A program made the position numbers and the translations under genes. This document shows, one piece after another, positions 6,264 to 13,513 of a stretch of 14,314 nt of DNA; position 1 is the stretch's first letter; the number at the start of each line of letters is the position of its first letter. The notes beneath the pieces are model-generated. The model had not been told where the DNA came from. It searched no databases and worked only from the letters and a program-made list of their open reading frames with translations. This stretch comes from Candidatus Heimdallarchaeota archaeon LC_3 (GTDB lineage Archaea > Asgardarchaeota > Heimdallarchaeia > Hodarchaeales > LC-3): the NCBI GenBank assembly GCA_001940645.1, contig MDVS01000116.1, positions 1 to 14,314 of the forward strand. Direction: 5' to 3'.

Positions 6264-8149
6264 TGGGTTTTATAATGGCTGGTCTTGAAAAAGACGATTT
6301 TGATAGAGAATATTCAGATAAAGCACTCCTCAAACGAATTATCAACTATTTTAGTCCTTACAAAAAAGGTATTGCTCTAATTATATTCAGTTTATTATTC
6401 GGTTCATTAGCGTCAACTTTAGTACCTTTATATATTTCTGATATGCTTGATCAGATTGAAAAAACATATCTAACGACGAATGGCATCGATCCTTTGGGAA
6501 CGATTATTACAACCTTAATGATTGCAATTCTATTTTTTTTTATAATTAATTTTATAGGTAATTGGTTACAACAAGAAATAACTGCACGAACAGTTGCATC
6601 TGCGGTTGTTGATGTTAGAAATGATGTTTTTGATGCAGTGCTTGAAAGAGATATGGCATTTCTTAACGAACAACCGACAGGAAAATTAGTGTCTCGAATT
6701 CAAAATGACACCAACTCCTTTGGTCAAACAATTACTTTAACAACCAGCTTGCTTGCGCAAGTTCTTGTTGTTTTCTTCCTTTTATTCTTTCTATTTGATC
6801 GTTCTATTAAGCTTACGATTGTTCTTCTTCTTTTTGCACCAGTTGTCGTATTTACCGCCTTACTTTTTCGTAAAATTGCTAGAGATGTCTCAAGAAAAAG
6901 TCAAAGAGTCCTTGCTAAGATTAATGCTATGGTTCAGGAAAGTTTCAGCGGCATTTATGTTGCAAAAGCGTTCCGTGCAGAGAATACAATATATAATGAA
7001 TTTTTAGACTTAAATACAACTTCTTATCGTGTTAATTTAAGAATGGGAATTGTTTTTAATAGTATTTTCCCTATCTTAGCTATTATTTCTGCGATTGCAA
7101 CAGCTTTCCTTATCTATCTCGGAGGTTTAGATGTAATTGGAAATACTACTGATTCCATAGGAGCATTATTAGCATGGCTACCCGGTGGTAGAATCAGTTT
7201 TGGAGATTGGTTTTTGTTTTTTCAAGGAATTTTCTTATTCTTTTTTCCTCTTATAAGCATTGCCTCATTTTGGAGCCAATTTCAGCAAGGTTTAGCAGCT
7301 TCAGAACGAGTCTTCTCTTTAATCGATGCAGAAAACACAGTCGTCCAATATGATCGTCAGTTATTAGAAAATCCAAAAGGAAAAATAGAATTTCGTGATT
7401 TAACATTTGCTTATAAAGAAGGAAAAAATATCTTAAAAAAATTTCACCTTACAATCAATGCAGGCGAAAAAGTCGCTATTGTTGGACATACTGGAGCAGG
7501 AAAATCCACTCTAGTAAAATTGATATCTCGAAATTATGAGTATCAGTCTGGTCAACTTTTAATTGACGATCAAGATATTAGAAGTTTGGATCTGAATGAA
7601 TATCGTAAGAAATTAGCAATAATCTCCCAAGAAGTATTTATGTGGAATTCAAGTATTAAAGAAAACCTACTTTATGGAAGTGGACACATAACTGATGCTG
7701 AAATGAAAATGAATAATGTTCTCGATAAACTAGGGATTATGGATTGGATTAATAGACTACCTGAAGGATTAGATACAAATGTGGGAGAGCGAGGAAATCG
7801 TCTATCAATGGGACAACGTCAACTCATCGCATTTGCTCGAATTTTGTTAGTAAATCCAATGATTTTAATCATGGATGAAGCTACTTCTTCAGTTGATCCT
7901 TTAACTGAAGTAATGATTCAGAAAACTATAAATTTATTGCTTGAAGGCCGAACTTCTATTGTTGTAGCACATAGGCTTTCCACTGTTAAAAATGTTGATA
8001 GGATTATTGTTATTAAAGAAGGGAAAATTATAGAACAAGGTTCTCATGATGAATTAATGAAAGATAATGGTCATTATGCTGAACTGTATAATACTTACTT
8101 TAGACATCAAAGTTTAGCTTATATAGAAGAGCAAGCAAAAGACAATTAA
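6263..8149 (+). CDS. ABC exporter half-transporter, subunit 2 (catalytically competent Walker B, altered signature)
   Basis: The 628-residue protein has the same design as its upstream neighbour: six transmembrane helices (about 36-340) and an ATPase domain (about 373-610). Motifs: A-loop Tyr384, Walker A GHTGAGKST (408-416), Gln456 in ISQEVF, signature LSMGQ (514-518) instead of LSGGQ, Walker B ILIMDE with catalytic Glu539, and His570 in VVAHR. In ABC heterodimers each ATP site pairs one subunit's Walker motifs with the other's signature. The LSMGQ here and the Asp514 of subunit 1 therefore fall in the same site, leaving one site canonical. This is the pattern of TM287/288 and BmrCD. A loop of about 25 residues between helices 5 and 6 (about 290-315) is longer than in subunit 1. 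The N-terminus is extended by a charged stretch (LEKDDFDREYSDK). The function is export of an unknown hydrophobic or amphipathic substrate. Confidence 0.93.
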   Translation: MGFIMAGLEKDDFDREYSDKALLKRIINYFSPYKKGIALIIFSLLFGSLASTLVPLYISDMLDQIEKTYLTTNGIDPLGTIITTLMIAILFFFIINFIGNWLQQEITARTVASAVVDVRNDVFDAVLERDMAFLNEQPTGKLVSRIQNDTNSFGQTITLTTSLLAQVLVVFFLLFFLFDRSIKLTIVLLLFAPVVVFTALLFRKIARDVSRKSQRVLAKINAMVQESFSGIYVAKAFRAENTIYNEFLDLNTTSYRVNLRMGIVFNSIFPILAIISAIATAFLIYLGGLDVIGNTTDSIGALLAWLPGGRISFGDWFLFFQGIFLFFFPLISIASFWSQFQQGLAASERVFSLIDAENTVVQYDRQLLENPKGKIEFRDLTFAYKEGKNILKKFHLTINAGEKVAIVGHTGAGKSTLVKLISRNYEYQSGQLLIDDQDIRSLDLNEYRKKLAIISQEVFMWNSSIKENLLYGSGHITDAEMKMNNVLDKLGIMDWINRLPEGLDTNVGERGNRLSMGQRQLIAFARILLVNPMILIMDEATSSVDPLTEVMIQKTINLLLEGRTSIVVAHRLSTVKNVDRIIVIKEGKIIEQGSHDELMKDNGHYAELYNTYFRHQSLAYIEEQAKDN

Positions 8150-8164
8150 AATAATCGGGGATAC

Positions 8165-8206
8165 AATCTGAATATGTAATTCTTCAATTTTTTTTAATTT
8201 CAGATT
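8165..8206. terminator. Terminator region after the ABC operon
   Basis: An 8-base perfect inverted repeat AATCTGAA (8165-8172) / TTCAGATT (8199-8206) encloses a loop containing T8 (8188-8195) on the plus strand. Archaeal RNA polymerase terminates at oligo-T tracts, so the T8 about 40 bases after the stop is the likely signal. The hairpin may assist or protect the 3' end. Confidence 0.5.
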
Positions 8207-8224
8207 AATCAAAGCTTTTTTAAT

Positions 8225-8232
8225 AAAAAAAA
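8225..8232 (-). terminator. Oligo-T terminator of the 8245-9663 gene
   Basis: The A8 run on the plus strand is T8 on the minus strand, 12 bases after the TAA stop of the converging gene. A second weak symmetry, T6-AAT-A8, surrounds it. With the T8 on the other strand this makes a back-to-back terminator pair between convergent units. Confidence 0.5.
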
Positions 8233-8244
8233 TTAGTTTATAGA

Positions 8245-9663
8245 TTATTCTTTTTCATTTTCATTTCCTCGTCTGAGTAATCTATTTATAAGCGATGCTC
8301 CTGCAGATTTAGCGGAAGCCAAAGCTGCACTTCCTACTGTTTTAATTACATCAGCTGAAACATTTTTAATTCCGATTTCTCCAGACTGAACCTTCTCAAA
8401 ATACGCTTTTGCTTCATCATAACTAGGTAACCACTCAAAACGATACAAATCAGCAGTAAAGTATCTTCTTACCCCTGGTCCAATAATATATGTAATGCTG
8501 ATTATCAAAATTATAATGAAAATAAATATAATACTGATACTTTGGTATATTTGTCCTGCTGTAAATCCTGGAAATAAGTTATGAAAAGTAGTATTAATGA
8601 TTTGACCTGGTAAACCTAGGTCTATGTCTCTAGCTACTGGTATATCTCTAGCTACCTGTAGTTGGAGAGAAATATATCCGAGAAATGTTCCTAGAAATAT
8701 TAAAACTATTCCTTCTGATCCAATAAATCTTAGAATTTTGTTGACAAAATAAGGATCATCAGTGGTCTTTTGCTCGTGTTTTTCCTTTGCCAACATTATT
8801 CTGATCTCTTCCTCAGACATTTTAGATGTCCCTCTTGCTCTTTTAGCCTGTCCTTGAGCGGTGTAAATAAGCGAAAATGCTAATAATCCATAATTCAGAA
8901 TTGTTATTGTTGTGTTTTCAGTTGATAACGCTAATAGTGTAAGAATTGGCAATGCGGATACTGTAAAGAATAAAGAAAAAGATGAGTTTAATGTATCATT
9001 TTTGAAGAGTTTTCCAATCGTTATAATGAATATTAATATTGACATAACAATTGCAAGCCCACCAGCTACAATTATAATAAGTTCTGATCGGAAAAACAGG
9101 TAAACTCCAATAATCATCCCAAATATGGTTAAAAGAGCAAATATTCCAGAAAATATTGCTTTATTGTCTTCTTTAGGTTTTCCCAAAAACAATGCAGATC
9201 CGATAACTTTGTTATAAAATAAACCCTTAGCGAATCCGAATGAAGCAATTGGCATTAATGCTGTCCAAAGTAAGAAACAAAATATTGGATATATTTCCAG
9301 ATAAAACAATGTTATTGGATTAGTAAGAAAATCAAATATTATAGAAATCATTCCTAATCCTAAAGCTACCGAAATTGCAATTATCATAACAATGAATCTT
9401 AAAAATGTTGATAAAAATCGTTTCGCTAAGAATCCTGCTACAATAAATCCAAACGAAATTGAAGTTAATAATATAAACGCATTTCGTATAGTTTCAAAAT
9501 CAATATCTTGTTGACCTTCTAATACAACAATTGAGATTGCTAATCCACCGGATACCAATAATAGAATTGTAAAAATGATGAATCGTTTTGAAAATAAAAC
9601 TTGCAATCCTTCTGTAAGTATTTTTTTTACATAATCATATAATGCCCTTTCAACGTAGCTCAT
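8245..9663 (-). CDS. Polytopic membrane protein of unknown family
   Basis: I do not recognise this 472-residue protein. About ten hydrophobic segments are visible, near residues 28-48, 60-80, 86-112, 120-142, 168-190, 194-217, 228-247, 253-271, 316-336 and 374-394. A charged loop at 271-315 (AKRARGTSKMSEEEIRIMLAKEKHEQK) and a soluble C-terminal tail (398-472) are probably cytoplasmic by the positive-inside rule. The tail contains SYDEAKAYFEKVQSGEIGIKNVSADV, then a small-residue stretch VGSAALASAKSAGASLINRLLRR that could form an amphipathic helix. No transporter signature, catalytic motif or cofactor site stands out. A short in-frame duplication gives VARDIPVARDI at 337-347. The gene is single, converges on the ABC operon and diverges from the 9915 gene. 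Membership in a lineage-specific archaeal family is likely but inferred. Confidence 0.8.
   Translation of the reverse strand: MSYVERALYDYVKKILTEGLQVLFSKRFIIFTILLLVSGGLAISIVVLEGQQDIDFETIRNAFILLTSISFGFIVAGFLAKRFLSTFLRFIVMIIAISVALGLGMISIIFDFLTNPITLFYLEIYPIFCFLLWTALMPIASFGFAKGLFYNKVIGSALFLGKPKEDNKAIFSGIFALLTIFGMIIGVYLFFRSELIIIVAGGLAIVMSILIFIITIGKLFKNDTLNSSFSLFFTVSALPILTLLALSTENTTITILNYGLLAFSLIYTAQGQAKRARGTSKMSEEEIRIMLAKEKHEQKTTDDPYFVNKILRFIGSEGIVLIFLGTFLGYISLQLQVARDIPVARDIDLGLPGQIINTTFHNLFPGFTAGQIYQSISIIFIFIIILIISITYIIGPGVRRYFTADLYRFEWLPSYDEAKAYFEKVQSGEIGIKNVSADVIKTVGSAALASAKSAGASLINRLLRRGNENEKE
8624..8659. repeat. 18-base tandem microduplication inside the membrane-protein gene
   Basis: Two adjacent 18-base units (8624-8641 and 8642-8659) share 15 of 18 bases, including TCTCTAGCTAC in both. 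On the coding strand each encodes six residues around VARDIP/VARDID. It lies in the extramembrane stretch after the ninth predicted helix, where length variation is likely tolerated. Confidence 0.75.
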
Positions 9664-9914
9664 AAACTCTACCCAGTCTTAATAATTGCTTTAAATTGCA
9701 TAATTATTTGTAAAAAACTTTATACTGAGGTTTTTATTAACATATTGTGGAAAAAGTACGAAGTACCATTTAGTAATAATTAAATATTAAAGGCGAGTAT
9801 TTTAAATTCTATAAATTATTTTGTATTCCAGAACTAGAAAAGGATAAACACATCATAAATTTTCCCATTATAATAAATTTATTCTTTATTTCAAAAATTT
9901 AAGCTAAAATAGGG
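9664..9914. other. Divergent intergenic region
   Basis: The 251 bases carry no supported gene. On the minus strand TTTAAA (9690-9695) is a weak TATA candidate, about 29 bases before the ATG at 9663. On the plus strand CTTTATTT (9884-9891) is centred about 27 bases before the TTG at 9915. GTACGAAGTAC (about 9756-9766) is a small inverted repeat that could be an operator. TTTATACT (about 9719-9726) looks TATA-like but has no gene at the matching distance. Confidence 0.4.
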
Positions 9915-11579
9915 TTGTTACTTAAATTGAAGGCCTCTCATATAATTAAATTTCCTGATAAGAGTTTCAAAACCATTTCTCATCAGTTTGAGGACTTAAT
10001 ATCGCAAGTAAATCACCATATATCAGATGACAAGTACGGAGATAAGGATTTAGCTATCGAATTGCTTTATGAACTAGTTTGGGGTACTTTAGATTATTTA
10101 AAGTTTGAAGCTACTACCTTTTTTGATAAGGGTCAAATGATAAAGGATTTTCCTAATATCAAAAGTTATTTGAATCAATTAATGAATTTAATGACAGTAA
10201 TAGAAGAAATTTCGTTAATTAATTCAAGTTTAGCAAACGATAGATATGTTTTATATTATAAAGATATTTTAGGTACATTTGCTTACTTAGGCGTTGATTT
10301 TTTACATTTTATTAGTGATTTTATTATTAGTTTAAGCAATTTGTCAACATTAAAATATAGCTCAAAGATTTATGTCAGTGATTTTAGCTCGTTTTTGGTT
10401 GAAATGGGGGTTTTAGCTTATGAAACCACGAATTTAACAATTGCCCAATCTTTACTTGAATTAGGCATTAAGGTTATCGACAAAATAGGGAAATATGATT
10501 CATTTGATATCATAAAAGTATATTTATCCCTTGGAGTCATCTATGAAAACAAACGTATGCATAATCAAGCAGCCAATACTTATAAAAAAACTTTCAAAGT
10601 CTTTGAAACATTAAATCATGGTTTTAATAATCCAGTCATTGATCAATACATAGTTCATGAGATTGGAATATTTGGATATATTAATTCAATCCTTGTCCAA
10701 AATGAGGATCTTATGGAGGAATTCTTTAATTTTAGGACAAAGTATTTTGAACCTGAGGAGTCAATGCTTATTGGTGATCTTCATGCGAATTATTTTCTTG
10801 GAATTACTGATACTACAAAGTTACCTTATCTTGGTAATCAATTTGATAAGTTTCGATCCTCAGTTCCTTCATTTATTCTTAGCGGAAAAAGTAATAGACT
10901 GTATCATATAAACTCTGTCTCTTATTTAGCAGAATTGACACAAATCATTCGTATATCTACTGATAGACCTAGTGGTTTAGTGGTATTCGAAGCTGATTCT
11001 TATAAAGATATTGATATTCAAATTGGAAAAGAGCATTTAGCTTCTATTCAAGTAATCCCTAAACCTGATGGAAAAATTGAAATTGAATTATTAGGTAAAC
11101 GGATAAATATCAGTTCAGCTTTTTGTTGGGCCACAACTTTTCAAAAAAACACAGAAGCTGTTCTACATTACAACAAAAAGAATTACAAAATAAAATTGGA
11201 ATTGAAAGAGGTCCCGCCTACAATTCTTTGTATCAATATCACAAAAGAAATAGAAGAATCACATAAAATTAAAGAGGGCAAGGCTGTTAAATTTTATAAT
11301 GAATTATGGTCTAAAGATATGTCTATATTAGATATAATGAAAAATATTTCAAAGATATCGTCAGATATGTTCTTTTTTGAAGATATAGAAGAATTAGGTC
11401 GGGTTTTCAAAAAAACAAATCAGAAAGATGCATATCAAGTTATCAAAAATTTAACTGGAAAAGATGCAATTCCATTGGAAGGACAGGCTTTACAACTTGT
11501 AATCTTACAACGTCTTTCTGAATTGACTGAAAACACTAATGAAGCAATGAATATTCTAAGTTCAATTATTAATAAATAA
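9915..11579 (+). CDS. Helical TPR-like protein of unknown function, probable TTG start
   Basis: I do not recognise this 554-residue soluble protein. Residues 15-150 are predicted helical with many hydrophobic positions. Residues about 158-235 look like two or three degenerate TPR units (LAYETTNLTIAQSLLELGIK, then LSLGVIYENKRMHNQAANTY). Residues about 340-435 are beta-rich, with strands such as GKIEIELLGKRINIS and NYKIKLELKE. The remainder (440-554) is helical again. No catalytic motif or export signal is visible. The frame has a stop at 9900-9902 and the first ATG is only near 10137, well inside conserved-looking sequence, so a non-ATG start is needed. TTG at 9915 fits a TATA-like CTTTATTT about 27 bases upstream; TTG at 9927 is the alternative. 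The TPR-plus-beta plan recalls the gene at 1-1151, but I see no sequence similarity between them. Oligo-T tracts follow the stop. Confidence 0.8.
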   Translation: MLLKLKASHIIKFPDKSFKTISHQFEDLISQVNHHISDDKYGDKDLAIELLYELVWGTLDYLKFEATTFFDKGQMIKDFPNIKSYLNQLMNLMTVIEEISLINSSLANDRYVLYYKDILGTFAYLGVDFLHFISDFIISLSNLSTLKYSSKIYVSDFSSFLVEMGVLAYETTNLTIAQSLLELGIKVIDKIGKYDSFDIIKVYLSLGVIYENKRMHNQAANTYKKTFKVFETLNHGFNNPVIDQYIVHEIGIFGYINSILVQNEDLMEEFFNFRTKYFEPEESMLIGDLHANYFLGITDTTKLPYLGNQFDKFRSSVPSFILSGKSNRLYHINSVSYLAELTQIIRISTDRPSGLVVFEADSYKDIDIQIGKEHLASIQVIPKPDGKIEIELLGKRINISSAFCWATTFQKNTEAVLHYNKKNYKIKLELKEVPPTILCINITKEIEESHKIKEGKAVKFYNELWSKDMSILDIMKNISKISSDMFFFEDIEELGRVFKKTNQKDAYQVIKNLTGKDAIPLEGQALQLVILQRLSELTENTNEAMNILSSIINK

Positions 11580-11585
11580 AAACTC

Positions 11586-11613
11586 TTTTTTAGTTAAATT
11601 AATGCCTTTTTTT
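11586..11613 (+). terminator. Oligo-T terminator of the 9915-11579 gene
   Basis: T6 (11586-11591) and T7 (11607-11613) follow the TAA stop within 35 bases, which suits archaeal intrinsic termination. A further long T-run sits at 11659-11668 within a weak hairpin, CTGATTT (11655-11661) / AAATCAG (11683-11689), and may act as a back-up. Confidence 0.5.
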
Positions 11614-11820
11614 AATTGTTTCCTTCCCTTCAGAAAATTCGAGGAAGCCAAAACCTGATTTTTTTTTTAATTTTATTAAAATAAATCAGAATTTTTAAAA
11701 TTTAATTTTAAAAAAAAGTAATTAAACTAATAACCTTAATTGGGAATCTCATTTATGATTCTCAATACCTCAGTTAGATATTATAAAAAGCTTATTTTTA
11801 TTATTATCTTAGGTAATTTG

Positions 11821-11828
11821 AATATTAT
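11821..11828 (+). promoter_or_regulatory. TATA box of the 11850 gene
   Basis: AATATTAT is centred 25.5 bases before the ATG at 11850, the same spacing as at the 1151 start, so the transcript is probably leaderless. No Shine-Dalgarno sequence precedes the ATG. The motif TTAGGTAATTT (11809-11819) lies directly upstream, in the BRE or activator position, and recurs upstream of the ABC operon. Confidence 0.5.
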
Positions 11829-11849
11829 CATTAATCAAAATAATAAATT

Positions 11850-13292
11850 ATGGAAGTGAAAAAAATTTCAATAGGAAAAATAATAGCAGTGTTTTTCGGG
11901 ATCGTATTTGTCTTTGCATCTATTGGTATGCTGTTTGGAGGAACAGCAATAATAGTAGTAAATGAAGCTTTAAGTGATTCTGAAGGGTTTATTTCAACAC
12001 CTAGCTACCAAATACAAGACTCAAGTGCAGTAGCGATTGTGGTTGATTCATTTGAATTAAGCAATTCAGACCCTGATCTAGACCCTAATGTTAGGAGATG
12101 GGTTAATATAGATTATAATCCAGGTGATTTTGTAAAAATAAAAATTAAAGCTAAAGGTATGTTTATAGGGATTGCAGATTCAAGTGATCTTCTTACATAT
12201 GTTGGAAATGTCCGTTATCTCAATATTGTAAATATTGGTTTTGATTCAATAGAATATACTATTGAAAATCCAGGACTAACTTCTAACTTAACCTCTACGC
12301 CTCCAATGACCCAATCTGACTTTACTTGGATCGTAAAAAGCGAATCGGGTGAACTTTTATGGAGTCCAGAAGGAGACATTATTGGACAAGAATTAGCAAT
12401 AGTAGTTATGAACCTAGATGGATCACCAGGCATTTTTACACAGGTATCAGCAGGAGCACAAATACCTTTTCTTGGGGCTTTAGGAATTGGTTTACTAGTT
12501 TTTGGTATAATATTTCTCTTTTTAGCAATTATTTTATTCGTAATAGCTGCTAAAGGAAAAAGAAAGCCTAGAATTGAACGTTATCGCATCTACAAAGATC
12601 ATGTTGCTCCTATAGTTAAATCTGATCATCCTGATGTCAGATTTTGTGCAAACTGTGGATCACAACTCGATCGTGACAGCAGATTTTGCTCTTCATGCGG
12701 GGAACCCACAATAAGCGATGGTATACCATCCTCAAAAGCTCAGGTTAGTGATATTCGTTCACAAGATCAAGCACAACTTACAGGAACTCCTCAACTTCCT
12801 CAAAATTCATATGTTATAGCTGATTGGTGGACTCGTTTCTGGGCATGGTTAATTGATATAATTATCATTAATATGATTATAGAATCATTCCGTTGGACTC
12901 TAATTGCTTTTACTAGCAATTGGGGATTTATTACTGATTCATTCTTCTTTTCAGTAGGATTTTCTATCAATGGATTAGCAATGCTTATTTACTTTACTTA
13001 TGCTGAAGGAAATTATGGAACTACATTAGGTAAACAGGCATTAGGACTTGTAGTTATTAAAGAAAACGGTGAAAAATCTACTTTCGGTGAAAGTGCTATC
13101 TCAGCAGTAGGAAAAGCTTTCCTATTACCTATCGATATTATAGTTGGATATTTCATGCAAGATCCTCCTGTAGGCCAAAGAATTCCATTAAATCAACGAT
13201 TATTCCAAAGAATTTCTAAAAATGTAACCGTCTTCCGCCCTCTTCCTGGTTCTAAACCTGAAGGATTCTTATCAGCGAAAATTTATGGCTAA
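11850..13292 (+). CDS. RDD-domain membrane protein with ectodomain and double-CxxC zinc ribbon
   Basis: The 480-residue protein has four parts. Residues 10-38 are a hydrophobic segment acting as signal anchor. Residues 40-200 form a beta-rich, probably extracytoplasmic domain ending in ELAIVVMNLDGSPGIFTQVS, a pattern I associate with small anchored ectodomains in archaeal and actinobacterial proteins. Residues 206-234 are a second transmembrane helix followed by a basic KGKRKPR stop-transfer. A cytoplasmic zinc ribbon uses Cys266, Cys269, Cys280 and Cys283 (CANC and CSSC). The RDD domain (about 321-465) carries the eponymous residues Arg329, Asp336 (RFWAWLID) and Asp429 (LPIDIIVG), plus TTLGKQALGLVVI. 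RDD proteins are poorly characterised; some are linked to transport or stress. The zinc ribbon suggests an interaction surface. The start is supported by the TATA spacing. The gene has its own promoter and terminator. Confidence 0.88.
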   Translation: MEVKKISIGKIIAVFFGIVFVFASIGMLFGGTAIIVVNEALSDSEGFISTPSYQIQDSSAVAIVVDSFELSNSDPDLDPNVRRWVNIDYNPGDFVKIKIKAKGMFIGIADSSDLLTYVGNVRYLNIVNIGFDSIEYTIENPGLTSNLTSTPPMTQSDFTWIVKSESGELLWSPEGDIIGQELAIVVMNLDGSPGIFTQVSAGAQIPFLGALGIGLLVFGIIFLFLAIILFVIAAKGKRKPRIERYRIYKDHVAPIVKSDHPDVRFCANCGSQLDRDSRFCSSCGEPTISDGIPSSKAQVSDIRSQDQAQLTGTPQLPQNSYVIADWWTRFWAWLIDIIIINMIIESFRWTLIAFTSNWGFITDSFFFSVGFSINGLAMLIYFTYAEGNYGTTLGKQALGLVVIKENGEKSTFGESAISAVGKAFLLPIDIIVGYFMQDPPVGQRIPLNQRLFQRISKNVTVFRPLPGSKPEGFLSAKIYG

Positions 13293-13297
13293 TACAG

Positions 13298-13361
13298 TAT
13301 AATTTCTTAGAATTATAGAATATTTTAATATTAGAATTCTTGGAAAATATATTTTTTTTCC
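13298..13361 (+). terminator. Hairpin and T8 terminator after the RDD gene
   Basis: Six bases after the TAA stop is a perfect 7-base stem TATAATT (13298-13304) / AATTATA (13311-13317) with a 6-base loop. About 25 bases on, GGAAAA...TTTTCC (13342-13361) encloses T8 (13352-13359). The T8 tract is the likely termination point. Confidence 0.5.
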
Positions 13362-13513
13362 AATTTTTCCCCTAATTATGAAATCTACTAATAACTGTTG
13401 CTTAATGTAGGAAAATCAAGAAGTTATTTTCTATTTGTTAAATGACTAAAAGAGTTTAACAATGAGACAAAATCAATAGCAATCCTTATTAACATGTTAC
13501 TTATTAAAATAAT

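Larger units (their letters stand above)
11580..11849. other. Intergenic region with terminators and promoter
   Basis: The first half carries oligo-T tracts and a hairpin (listed separately). The middle holds a run of A/T palindromic sequence and the inverted repeat GAATC (11744-11748) / GATTC (11757-11761). The last 40 bases are the promoter of the 11850 gene. No tRNA or credible small gene is seen. Confidence 0.5.

Noticed and set aside
11755..11859. A 34-residue hydrophobic ORF (MILNTSVRYY...) just before and overlapping the RDD gene
   Set aside because: The hydrophobicity comes from A/T-rich codons, the frame covers the TATA region of the next gene, and no promoter or Shine-Dalgarno sequence supports it.
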